Of a stretch of 64,000 bases of DNA, positions 1-11,649 are shown in pieces (the stretch's first letter is position 1; every line of letters begins with the position of its first letter). Below the pieces are notes generated by a model that worked only from the letters and a program-made list of their open reading frames with translations, was not told the origin of the DNA and searched no databases. The stretch is taken from NCBI RefSeq assembly GCF_014201875.1, contig NZ_JACHFL010000002.1, forward strand, positions 496,001 through 560,000, in the 5' to 3' direction. Made by a program: the position numbers and the translations under genes. Source of the DNA: Deinococcus humi. GTDB taxonomy: Bacteria > Deinococcota > Deinococci > Deinococcales > Deinococcaceae.

Positions 1-247
1 GCAGCGCCCGCAACGGCGTGAGACTGTACCCGTCCGGCGGGTCCCCCTGCAACTGCGCACAGACGTAGGGTTGACCGTCCAGCAGGCCCAGCGGGCGGAC
101 CAGATCGACCGCGAAGTCTTCCGCGCGGCCCACTGGCAGCGTGTGATCCCCGCGCAGCAGCAGTTTGTGGCCCTGGAAGATGAACCAGGTGGCCGGGCCG
201 TCCGGCAACTCGGTCAGGTCCTCGAAGCGTATGGGACGGGAGACCAT
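1..247 (-). CDS. nudC: NAD+ diphosphatase NudC, N-terminal part (runs off left edge)
   Basis: Reading leftward from an ATG at 247, about 82 codons are present and no stop occurs before the window edge. The translation begins MVSRPIRFEDLTELPDG and continues with WFIFQGHKLLLRG and LPVGRAEDFAVDLVRPLG. This resembles the N-terminal domain of the Nudix NADH pyrophosphatase NudC, which hydrolyses NAD(H) or decaps NAD-capped RNA. The zinc ribbon and Nudix box would lie outside the window, so the assignment rests on the N-terminal domain alone. The start codon shares one base with the stop codon of the metallopeptidase/VWA gene (TGATG), suggesting translational coupling as the last visible gene of a minus-strand operon. 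Confidence 0.6.
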   Translation of the reverse strand, partial: MVSRPIRFEDLTELPDGPATWFIFQGHKLLLRGDHTLPVGRAEDFAVDLVRPLGLLDGQPYVCAQLQGDPPDGYSLTPLRAL

Positions 248-1365
248 CAGCCCTCCTCTAGCCGCAGGACCTCACCGAAGGGAAAACCCTCGTCCTCCAG
301 CCCGCCGGGGGGCACCACCCATAGTGTCGGCATTCGCGGCGCGGCGTCGGGGAAGTCGCCGTAGCCGTCGGTCAGGTAGATCAGCACGTCCGGCTCGTGG
401 TCATCCAGCAGCCTGAAAATGGGGCGAAAATCTGTGCCGCCGCCCCCCTGCGGCGCGGGAATGGCGCCCCCGGGTGACAGCTCGTGTGGCCCGTACGCCT
501 CGGTGTCGGCGTAGTACAGGGTGGCGCGGACGTGCGGGTACGCTCCCAGCACGCCCTGGACCTCGCCCACCAGCGCTTTGACCGCCTCGTCGTCGACGCT
601 GCCGGAGGTGTCCACCGCAATTAAGGCACTCAGGCTCTCGTCGTCCAGAGCTTCCAGATACAGCCCGCGTCCCACGAAGCGGCGGTCAAAGCCCCCGAAG
701 TCCACTGGAGTCCGGGCCAGAAAACGCCACAGGTGCGCCCGCCAGTCCAGCCGCGCCGGGGCCAGCCGCGCCAGCTCGCGGTGTGCGCCCAGCGGATCGT
801 CGCCCTGGCCGCCGCTCATGGCGTCCATGCTGCGGGCCTTGGCCATCGCCTGCTGCCATTGTTTCGCGGCGTTGGATGACTTCTGGCCGTTTTTCGGGGG
901 CGCGTCGCTGGGGGGGCCGTCCAGCAGGTCGTCGCCGCCCTCATCACCCTCGCCGTCCTCCTCACCCTCGGCCAGCAGCGCGGTGTAGACCTCCTCCACG
1001 CTCAGCTTTTCCAGATGGTCATCGCGGCGCGAACTCGGCGGCGTGGGCAAGCCCGCCGCGTCCACCATGCCGTTCACGATCAGGTCGGCCGACTTGTTCC
1101 AGCGCTTCTTCTCACGCGGGCCGCGCCGTTCCACATGCGAGAGCGCGGCATGCAGGACCTCGTGCAGCAGCAGGCCGTCCAGCACGTCGGAGGGCAGCGA
1201 GGCCGCCACTTCCGGATTCACGTAGACCCGCTCGCCGTCCGTACCTGCCGCCGCCACCTCGCGCGACGGCACGAACTCCGCGTGCAGCAGCAGCGTGGCG
1301 AAGAAGGCCGACTTGCCGCGAATCCGTAATCTTGAGCCGGAGATCAGGTGCTGGAAGTCAGGCAT
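247..1365 (-). CDS. Putative metallopeptidase / VWA-like protein (DUF2201 family)
   Basis: A 372-residue protein. The N-terminal half has a zincin-type motif, LLHEVLHAALSH at about residues 67-78, preceded by the YVNP segment typical of the DUF2201 N-terminal metallopeptidase-like domain. An acidic Gly/Asp/Glu-rich linker follows (about residues 133-160). The C-terminal half carries a VWA-like fold with the metal-site signature AVDTSGSVDDEA (about residue 250) and a later YLTDGYGDFP. VWA proteins of this type are nearly always encoded beside a MoxR AAA ATPase, as here (1513-2538), and probably act together as a chaperone or metal-insertion machine; the substrate is unknown. There is no clear Shine-Dalgarno sequence. 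A 147-base gap separates it from the ATPase gene and it overlaps nudC by one base. Confidence 0.8.
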   Translation of the reverse strand: MPDFQHLISGSRLRIRGKSAFFATLLLHAEFVPSREVAAAGTDGERVYVNPEVAASLPSDVLDGLLLHEVLHAALSHVERRGPREKKRWNKSADLIVNGMVDAAGLPTPPSSRRDDHLEKLSVEEVYTALLAEGEEDGEGDEGGDDLLDGPPSDAPPKNGQKSSNAAKQWQQAMAKARSMDAMSGGQGDDPLGAHRELARLAPARLDWRAHLWRFLARTPVDFGGFDRRFVGRGLYLEALDDESLSALIAVDTSGSVDDEAVKALVGEVQGVLGAYPHVRATLYYADTEAYGPHELSPGGAIPAPQGGGGTDFRPIFRLLDDHEPDVLIYLTDGYGDFPDAAPRMPTLWVVPPGGLEDEGFPFGEVLRLEEG

Positions 1366-1512
1366 ACGGCCCTCTGTCGCAGCCAGTGGTGGAGAGCTGA
1401 TGGCTTGTGGACAGAGGGGGGGCTGCCTGGCCTGGGTTCTCGTCTTCGCCCATTTCCCCTCTGCGTCGTAGCGGCCTCTCTACAGGCCACCAATGGAGGT
1501 CTGCCCGCCCGC

Positions 1513-2538
<1,026 letters not shown>

Positions 2539-2835
2539 GAGAAAAGCTCCTTTGGAGGAATGCGAGAGGGAACGGTCAGGATTCAGAGGCTAGCGTGCCG
2601 GACCGCCGGGCAATGGTGCGCCCAAGGACCCCGGTGGTCCGGCTCACGCCGTGACCCATGCCGCCGTGACGTATGCTGGGACCGTCTCCTTTTCGTGCTG
2701 CACGTCGCTCCCGCCGTTGCCCTCCCACCGGGCAGACCCCGCTATACTTGCACCCGGTTCAATATTTGTGACAGGCCGGAGGCGCAAGGCAGACGGCCCC
2801 ACACCCGATTCGATTCCACCGGAGGTTTTCCCGCC
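2539..2835. promoter_or_regulatory. Divergent intergenic region with -10-like TATACT at 2743
   Basis: This 297-base region separates two divergent genes. On the plus strand TATACT at 2743-2748 is a good -10 hexamer and would give a leader of about 80 bases ahead of the GTG start at 2836. The Shine-Dalgarno for that start is GGAGG at 2820-2824. I found no convincing -35 with standard spacing and no regulator site. On the minus strand only the AAGGAG ribosome site of the ATPase is clear. Confidence 0.4.
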
Positions 2836-6051
<3,216 letters not shown>

Positions 6052-6070
6052 GTCCTGCAACTCCCGCTTA

Positions 6071-6103
6071 AACGCCGCCTGTAGGGGGCGGCGTTTTCCT
6101 TTG
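6071..6103 (+). terminator. Rho-independent terminator after the Fe-S oxidoreductase gene
   Basis: AACGCCGCC (6071-6079) pairs perfectly with GGCGGCGTT (6087-6095) around a seven-base loop and is followed by TTCCTTT. Confidence 0.85.
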
Positions 6104-6152
6104 CACTGGGTCTAATGTCTGCCAGAATTCAATGTCACGCTAAGATCGGCCC

Positions 6153-6992
6153 ATGACCATCGCCATCGTCACCGATTCCACGAGTGACCTGAATCCGGAA
6201 CTCTGCGCCCAGCACGGGATCTTCAGCGTGCCCCTGTACGTGCTGTTCGATGGCAAGATGCACAAGGACGGCATTGAGATCACGCCGCCCGAACTGTTCG
6301 CGGGTCTCCGGGCGGGCAAGAAGACCCCCAGCACCTCCCAGCCCAGCCCCGCTGAATTCGCCGATGTGTACAGCAAGGCGCTGGAAACGGTGGATCAGGT
6401 GCTGAGCATTCACATCAGCGGGCAACTGTCGGGAACCGTAGGCAGCGCCCGGCTGGCGGCGCAGGATTTCGGCGAGAAGGTGACCGTGCTGGATACCGGG
6501 TCGGTCAGCATGGGTCTGGGCATGCGTGTGCTGCGCGCCGCCGAACTGGCTCAGGCTGGAAAAACGGTTCCCGAAATCCTGGCCGAACTGGATCGGGTCG
6601 GCAGGGAAGCCGACATCCGCTTCACGGTCGACACGCTGGATTTCCTCAAAATCAACGGGCGGATCGGCGGGGCGCAGGCGCTGCTGGGTGGGTTGCTCAA
6701 CATCAAGCCGATTCTGGTGGTTAAGAAAGGACGGGTAGAGAGCGGTGGGCGTGTGCGCGGCCACAAGAAGGCCGTTCAGGATCTGGTGGACTACACCCGC
6801 AAGTACGTTGAAACGCATGGCGGTGCCCGGGTGGCATTTCTCTCCACGGTAGGGGGTGAGGATTACGTGCAGGAGGTTCGTGCCGGACTGGCGGGGCTGC
6901 GATTCACGGACCTGGGAGATCACGGCATCGGCGCGGTGGTGGCCACGCACGCCGGGCCAGGAACGATGGGCGTGACCCTGGAACCCCTCTGA
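6153..6992 (+). CDS. DegV family fatty-acid-binding protein
   Basis: 279 residues starting [17 protein letters not shown], the classical DegV opening. Other family blocks are present: the SQPSPAEF segment, [12 protein letters not shown], and [18 protein letters not shown]. DegV/FakB proteins bind a fatty acid and present it to the kinase FakA to make acyl-phosphate for phospholipid synthesis. No fakA is visible here, so the partner must be elsewhere. Full length for the family. It is probably transcribed leaderless from TAAGAT at 6141-6146, six bases before the ATG. The next gene begins four bases after the stop. Confidence 0.9.
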   Translation: MTIAIVTDSTSDLNPELCAQHGIFSVPLYVLFDGKMHKDGIEITPPELFAGLRAGKKTPSTSQPSPAEFADVYSKALETVDQVLSIHISGQLSGTVGSARLAAQDFGEKVTVLDTGSVSMGLGMRVLRAAELAQAGKTVPEILAELDRVGREADIRFTVDTLDFLKINGRIGGAQALLGGLLNIKPILVVKKGRVESGGRVRGHKKAVQDLVDYTRKYVETHGGARVAFLSTVGGEDYVQEVRAGLAGLRFTDLGDHGIGAVVATHAGPGTMGVTLEPL

Positions 6993-6996
6993 GGCG

Positions 6997-8214
6997 ATGA
7001 ATAGGGTCGTCTCCCGGTCCCTTGTGGCCGCGTGCAGTGCACTGATGCTGCTGACGGCCTGCCACAGGGTGCCTGCGGAGGTGGGTCGGGCCGACACCAG
7101 CGAGCCTGACGTGGTGCTGGAACCCGTCACGCCTCGCCCCGATGCCGGGGTGCGCACTGTGATGAGAAGCCGCTCGGGCGGCTGCCTGAGTGCCGCGCCT
7201 GCCGTCGGCAAAGCGCCGCCGCCGCCCTTGCCCCTGAGCGGGCGGCTGGGCCTGTGGGTGGCACAGATCGACCCCGTCACGCTGGAACCCGTAAATGCCG
7301 TCGGCACCAATCCGAACAGCGTCTTCCCGCTGGCGAGCACCTACAAGCAGGCTGTGCTGTGGGCACTGCTGCGGGAGTTCGATGCGGGCCGCCTGAGCCC
7401 CACCGAGCGTTTCGATGTGACCCGCGAGAACCAGAGCCTGGGGAGCTATCCCTTTGATGGCAGCAACGTCAAGACCCTCAGCCTCCGCATGATCGCCAAT
7501 AGTGACAACACCGCCACCGATATCCTGCACCGCCGCATAGGGTTGCAGCGCGTGCAGGCGGTGGCCGACGGGCTGGGCCTGTGCCGCACCCGCCTGATCC
7601 TGCCCACCCGCGACTGGTGGGTGGCTCAGGCGGGCCTGTCCTCCACCTTCAACAGCACCGCGCGCTGGGCATCGGCGACGGGCAAGAGTCGCGAACGGCT
7701 GGCTGCCAGCATCGACGCCGACGCCCGCAAATACCGCGCTGATGACATCCAGCACCGCCTGGACGTGTATCTGGACACTAGACATGACCCCGCCGATGAT
7801 TTGCGGGTGCACAACCTCAGCACGCCGTATGAATGGGGCACGCTGCTCGCCCATGAATTCCTGCGTCCCGGCCTGTCGCCGCGCGCGGTGAAGTGGCAGC
7901 GTGAGGCCATGGCCCTGGGCTTCGGCAGGGCGGCACTGACCTGGGGGCCGCAGATCCACTGGTTTGGCGGCAAGGGCGGCAACGGCTGGGGCATCCTGAC
8001 CTATAGTGGCTACTTTCAGACAAAAGACGGGCGGCGGGTCGTGTACGCCTTCATGCAGCACGGCGCAAACCAGACCTACACCATGCCCAACACCCGCCGC
8101 GCCTTCGCCTGGATCAACGCCGGAATTGAGGCGGTGCTGGGGCCAGTGCCACCGCTGCCCAAGGTTTCGATTCGGACCAGTTCAAAGTCCCAATTGCCGA
8201 AACCGAAGCCATAA
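6997..8214 (+). CDS. Serine beta-lactamase-like (class A fold) lipoprotein
   Basis: 405 residues. The N terminus is a lipoprotein signal with lipobox LTAC (Cys22). Catalytic elements of the class A beta-lactamase/transpeptidase-like fold are visible: STYK at 114-117 (nucleophile Ser114, Lys117), SDN at 169-171 and KGG near residue 330. The lipidated, extracytoplasmic placement and the long linker before the domain suggest a cell-envelope hydrolase rather than a resistance enzyme, although beta-lactam hydrolysis cannot be excluded from sequence. It follows degV by four bases, so the two are probably cotranscribed. It is convergent with ddrA. Confidence 0.8.
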   Translation: MNRVVSRSLVAACSALMLLTACHRVPAEVGRADTSEPDVVLEPVTPRPDAGVRTVMRSRSGGCLSAAPAVGKAPPPPLPLSGRLGLWVAQIDPVTLEPVNAVGTNPNSVFPLASTYKQAVLWALLREFDAGRLSPTERFDVTRENQSLGSYPFDGSNVKTLSLRMIANSDNTATDILHRRIGLQRVQAVADGLGLCRTRLILPTRDWWVAQAGLSSTFNSTARWASATGKSRERLAASIDADARKYRADDIQHRLDVYLDTRHDPADDLRVHNLSTPYEWGTLLAHEFLRPGLSPRAVKWQREAMALGFGRAALTWGPQIHWFGGKGGNGWGILTYSGYFQTKDGRRVVYAFMQHGANQTYTMPNTRRAFAWINAGIEAVLGPVPPLPKVSIRTSSKSQLPKPKP

Positions 8215-8264
8215 AGAAGGCGCCGCCGAGGATGAATCTCCCGGTGGCGCATCTGAATGTGGGT

Positions 8265-8360
8265 TTAGAGCAGCTGGGCGAGTGCGCCGCTCATCAGCAT
8301 CAGGACCAGCAACCCCAGCGTGACGGTCAGCAGGTTGCGGGCGTTGGGAGACGGATTCAC
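8265..8360 (-). CDS. 31-residue single-span membrane peptide, coupled to ddrA
   Basis: A 31-codon ORF from a GTG at 8360 to TAA. It begins MNPSPNARN and then runs into a hydrophobic helix (LLTVTLGLLVLMLMSGALA). Its start overlaps the ddrA stop in the sequence GTGA, a four-base overlap characteristic of translational coupling, and this overlap plus the good membrane helix are the main reasons to call it real. I do not recognise a family. A role in the DNA-damage response is only suggested by its position behind ddrA. Confidence 0.5.
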   Translation of the reverse strand: MNPSPNARNLLTVTLGLLVLMLMSGALAQLL

Positions 8361-8959
8361 GCGGCCTGACCCTGGCTCACGGGCGCCGGGTGAATGCTGC
8401 CCAGCGCGGCCTTGAGGTGCTTGTAGACCTCACGTTGCAGTTCCAGATCCTCGGGCAGTTCGTAGCGCAGCTGCTCCATCGCCTGCACCAGGTGTGCGCC
8501 GCCGGGGCTGCGCTCGTGATCGGGCCGCGCCCAGTCGGGCAGCTCAGGGGTCACCTTGGGCTGGCGTTTGACGTCGTCCCATTCCACCCACTGCTTGGGC
8601 AGATCGTACAGGTAGCGTCCGATCCCGAACTGCACGGCGCAGCGCTTGAGGGCGTCAGAGGAAGCGGCTTTAAGGGTACCCAGGTTGCCCTCGGGGGCCT
8701 CGCCGATATCCTCGCGGGTCACACCCAAGACGGTCAGGCGGCCCTTGACCGTGGCGACGGCCGTGCCCGGAACAACCTCGATCTCAAAGCTCCAGGCGTC
8801 GGGACAGATGGCGTCGAGTCGGTCCTGCACCGCACGGGCATCCACGTAAGACAGGATCAGCGCGCGGCTGCGGTCCTTCGTGAATGTCTGGGGTTTCCAG
8901 CCCACCAGATGGGACGGAAACGGAGCCTGGAGTCGTTTCTGAACATCGCTGAGCTTCAT
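8357..8959 (-). CDS. ddrA: DdrA, single-stranded DNA 3'-end protection protein
   Basis: 200 residues, beginning MKLSDVQKRLQAPFPSHLVG and containing YVDARAVQDRLDA, VKGRLTVLGVTRED and LKRCAVQFGIGRYLYDLP, which match the DdrA protein of Deinococcus. In D. radiodurans DdrA binds 3' ends of single-stranded DNA, shields them from nucleases, and belongs to the Rad52-like group. Length is close to the known protein. The promoter is unusually clear: TTGACC, 17 bases, TAGACT, six bases, then ATG, so the message is probably leaderless. A 17-base sequence resembling the radiation/desiccation response motif overlaps the -10. A membrane micropeptide is coupled to its stop codon. Confidence 0.93.
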   Translation of the reverse strand: MKLSDVQKRLQAPFPSHLVGWKPQTFTKDRSRALILSYVDARAVQDRLDAICPDAWSFEIEVVPGTAVATVKGRLTVLGVTREDIGEAPEGNLGTLKAASSDALKRCAVQFGIGRYLYDLPKQWVEWDDVKRQPKVTPELPDWARPDHERSPGGAHLVQAMEQLRYELPEDLELQREVYKHLKAALGSIHPAPVSQGQAA

Positions 8960-8962
8960 GCA

Positions 8963-8994
8963 TTTAGTCTATAACAGAATACAATTACGGTCAA
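8963..8994 (-). promoter_or_regulatory. ddrA promoter with overlapping radiation/desiccation response motif
   Basis: On the minus strand TTGACC (8989-8994) and TAGACT (8966-8971) are separated by 17 bases, and the ATG follows six bases later. The 17-mer TTCTGTTATAGACTAAA at 8963-8979 matches 12 of 17 positions of the known Deinococcus motif TTATGTCATTGACATAA as I recall it. In Deinococcus the repressor DdrO binds this motif and is cleaved by the protease IrrE (PprI) after damage. Overlap with the -10 and start region fits repression by blocking polymerase. Confidence 0.6.
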
Positions 8995-9175
8995 GACAGA
9001 ATGGGGAAGCATAAAGACTGGCTCTTGAAACGGCTGGATGGCGTGTGGGACGGTGCCGGAGGCGCAAGCGTCAGGAGTCAACTGATCTAGCTGTCACATA
9101 TTCTCCCTTCAATTAGGGCGAGACCTGTAGACGCCGTTCGAAATGTGCTTCCCTTCTTCCACTACACTTCCCCAC

Positions 9176-9781
9176 ATGAGCCGCACGGCCCCTCCCTCCC
9201 GCACAGCGACAGTGACCCGCAAGACCGCAGAAACCGACATCACGGTTCGTCTGGACCTCGATTCCCCGGCGTATGAAGCGGGGCAGAGCGGCCATGGGTT
9301 TTTTGACCACATGCTGGATGCCCTGGCCCGTCACAGCCGGTTGGGCCTGAGCGTGACCGCCACAGGTGACCTGCACATCGAGCCGCACCACCTGATCGAG
9401 GACACCGGGATCACGCTGGGGCAGGCGCTGTCGCAGGCGCTAGGGGACCGCAAGGGCATCGAGCGCTATGGCAGCGCCTTCGTACCGATGGACGAGACGC
9501 TGGCCCACGCGGTGGTGGACCTGTCGGGCCGTGCCCACCTGGCCTTCGAGCCGGAGACGCTGGACGTGTGGGGCGACGCGGGCGGCATGACCCACTACCA
9601 CCTGCGCGAGTTCCTGCGCGGCTTTTGCAACCACGGCGGCGTGACCCTGCACGTCCGGCTGCTGGCGGGGCGCGAGGCCCACCACGTGATCGAGGCGGTG
9701 GTCAAGGCGCTGGCCCGTGCCCTGCGCGACGCCGTGGCCGTGACCTCCAGCGAGATGCCTAGCACCAAGGGCAGCCTGTGA
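9176..9781 (+). CDS. hisB: Imidazoleglycerol-phosphate dehydratase
   Basis: 201 residues, the single-function HisB. Family blocks are present: TAETDITVRLDLD, GFFDHMLDALARH, HHLIEDTGITLGQAL and a second metal-binding repeat with HHVIEAVVKALARAL. It catalyses dehydration of imidazoleglycerol phosphate in histidine synthesis and uses Mn through the duplicated His motifs. An upstream in-frame ATG at 9143 exists, but the start at 9176 fits the family and sits seven bases after TACACT (9163-9168), a probable leaderless promoter. The stop overlaps the hisH start by four bases. Only hisB and hisH of the pathway are here. Confidence 0.95.
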   Translation: MSRTAPPSRTATVTRKTAETDITVRLDLDSPAYEAGQSGHGFFDHMLDALARHSRLGLSVTATGDLHIEPHHLIEDTGITLGQALSQALGDRKGIERYGSAFVPMDETLAHAVVDLSGRAHLAFEPETLDVWGDAGGMTHYHLREFLRGFCNHGGVTLHVRLLAGREAHHVIEAVVKALARALRDAVAVTSSEMPSTKGSL

Positions 9782-10419
9782 GTGCTCCGGCGTCGGCCAG
9801 ACCGGAAGTGTTGCTGCTCGACTACGGCGCGGGCAATATCCGCAGCGCGGCCAAGGCGCTGGAGCGGGCCGGGATGCGGGTGCGCGTGTCGGATAGTCCT
9901 GCCGACGTGCCGCATGCCTCCGCGTTAGTGGTGCCAGGTCAGGGCCACTTCCGGCAGGTCATGCAGGCCTTCGACACGGGCGGCTTTCACGGCCCGGTCA
10001 CGGACGCGGCGCGGGGCGGGGTGCCGCTCCTGGGCATCTGCGTGGGCATGCAGATGCTCCTGAGCGATTCCGAGGAGGCTCCAGGGACGCCGGGCCTGAA
10101 CCTGATCCCCGGCACTGTCCGCAGGTTTGTCGCCGGGGCTGGCCACAAGGTGCCGCAGATGGGCTGGAACGCGCTGGAGCGGGTGGGCGACTCGCCGCTG
10201 CTGCGTGAGCTGAACGGTCCGGCCTACGCCTACTTCGTCCACAGCTACTACGTTCCCGCCGACGTTGCCGTGGAGCACGGGGCACTGGGCGAGTACGGCG
10301 TGCCCTTCTGGGCGGCCCTGAGCGTGGGCAATCTTCACGCCGCCCAGTTTCACCCGGAAAAGAGCGGCGCGGTGGGGCTGGCGCTGCTGGAGCGTTTCCG
10401 GCGGAACGTGCTGGGTTAG
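9778..10419 (+). CDS. hisH: Imidazole glycerol phosphate synthase, glutaminase subunit
   Basis: 213 residues. A class I glutamine amidotransferase with LLDYGAGNIRSAAKALE at the N terminus, the nucleophile elbow LLGICVGMQ (Cys near residue 83) and the closing AAQFHPEKS carrying the catalytic His and Glu. It supplies ammonia to HisF to make imidazoleglycerol phosphate. Start is a GTG overlapping the hisB stop (GTGA). The first eight or so residues (SAPASARP) are a Deinococcus-style extension. hisF is not adjacent. Confidence 0.95.
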   Translation: MSAPASARPEVLLLDYGAGNIRSAAKALERAGMRVRVSDSPADVPHASALVVPGQGHFRQVMQAFDTGGFHGPVTDAARGGVPLLGICVGMQMLLSDSEEAPGTPGLNLIPGTVRRFVAGAGHKVPQMGWNALERVGDSPLLRELNGPAYAYFVHSYYVPADVAVEHGALGEYGVPFWAALSVGNLHAAQFHPEKSGAVGLALLERFRRNVLG

Positions 10420-10488
10420 GGGCGCCCCGCTAGACCAACCGCGTTCCCCCGCCTTTCAACTGGGTCCCAATTGCGCGACAATCGGGGC

Positions 10489-11541
10489 ATGACCCAAACC
10501 GCTCCCAAAGACACTCCCAACATCGACTGGGCCACCCTTGGCTTCAGCTATATCCGCACCGATCTGCGTTACCTGTCGCACTGGAAGGACGGCGCTTGGG
10601 ACGCGGGCACCCTGACCGAGGACAACGTGCTGCACATCGCAGAGGGCAGCACGGCGCTGCACTACGGCCAGCAGTGCTTCGAGGGCCTCAAGGCCTACCG
10701 CTGCCAGGACGGTTCCATCAACATCTTCCGCCCGGACCAGAACGCCGCTCGCATGCGCCGCAGTTGCCGCCGCGTGCTGATGCCCGAGATCAGCGATGAG
10801 CAGTTTATCGACGCGGTCACTCAGGTGGTCAGGGCCAACGAGCGCTTCATCCCCCCCTACGGCACGGGCGGCTCGCTGTACCTGCGCCCCTACATGATTG
10901 GAGTGGGCGACAACATCGGGGTGCGGACGGCGCCAGAATTCATCTTCGGCGTGTTCTGCGTGCCGGTGGGGCCGTATTTCAAGGGCGGCCTGACCCCGCA
11001 GAATTTCCTGGTGTCGGACTACGACCGCGCCGCGCCGCACGGCACCGGGGCGGCCAAGGTGGGGGGCAACTACGCCGCCAGCCTGATGCCGGGCCAACTG
11101 GCCAAGGACACGGTGATCGACGGCCACCACTTCGCCGACGCCCTGTATCTGGACCCCGAAACGCACCGAAAGATCGAGGAGGTGGGCGCGGCCAACTTCT
11201 TCGCCATCACCGGGGACGGGTGTTTCGTGACCCCGAAGTCGCCCAGCATCCTGGAGAGCATCACCAAGTACAGCCTGCTGTGGCTGGCCGAGCACCGCTT
11301 GAACCTGTCCGTGGAGGAAGGGGACGTGTACATTGACCGGCTGGACGGCTACACCGAGGCGGGCGCGTGCGGCACCGCCGCTGTGATCACCCCGATCGGC
11401 GGCATCCAGTACGGCGACACCTTCCACGTCTTCCACAGCGAAACCGAGGCTGGCCCAGTGACCCGCCGCCTGTACGACGAACTGGTGGGCATCCAGTACG
11501 GCGACGTGCCTGCCCCGGACGGCTGGATCGTGAAGGTTTGA
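10489..11541 (+). CDS. ilvE: Branched-chain amino acid aminotransferase
   Basis: 350 residues of the longer fold-type IV aminotransferase class. Visible landmarks are ALHYGQQCFEGLKAYR, RPDQNAARMRRSCRR, the PLP-lysine segment AKVGGNYAASLMPGQ, EVGAANFFAI and GTAAVITPIGGI. It makes the last transamination of Val, Leu and Ile synthesis. A TTG 18 bases upstream is in frame but the ATG at 10489 fits better. The neighbour glgB has its own promoter, so this is probably monocistronic. The nearest pathway gene, leuA, lies 27 kb away. Confidence 0.93.
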   Translation: MTQTAPKDTPNIDWATLGFSYIRTDLRYLSHWKDGAWDAGTLTEDNVLHIAEGSTALHYGQQCFEGLKAYRCQDGSINIFRPDQNAARMRRSCRRVLMPEISDEQFIDAVTQVVRANERFIPPYGTGGSLYLRPYMIGVGDNIGVRTAPEFIFGVFCVPVGPYFKGGLTPQNFLVSDYDRAAPHGTGAAKVGGNYAASLMPGQLAKDTVIDGHHFADALYLDPETHRKIEEVGAANFFAITGDGCFVTPKSPSILESITKYSLLWLAEHRLNLSVEEGDVYIDRLDGYTEAGACGTAAVITPIGGIQYGDTFHVFHSETEAGPVTRRLYDELVGIQYGDVPAPDGWIVKV

Positions 11542-11649
11542 GTTAGAGGGCTGAATTTGCCCCTGGCAGCGCGAAATTCCGGATCGGCGGCCCCATGTTC
11601 GTCTGGACCGCCTCCGGTTCCGTTCACCGGACCCCGTTAGACTCCGGGC

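Noticed and set aside
1366..1468. 31-codon ORF (MGEDENPGQAAPPL...) between the ATPase and VWA genes
   Set aside because: It has a weak AGAGGGG upstream but no recognisable features; kept as intergenic sequence.
9001..9090. 29-codon ORF (MGKHKDWLLKRLDG...) divergent from ddrA
   Set aside because: No promoter at the expected distance, no ribosome site, and no overlap with a neighbour; nothing beyond chance supports it.
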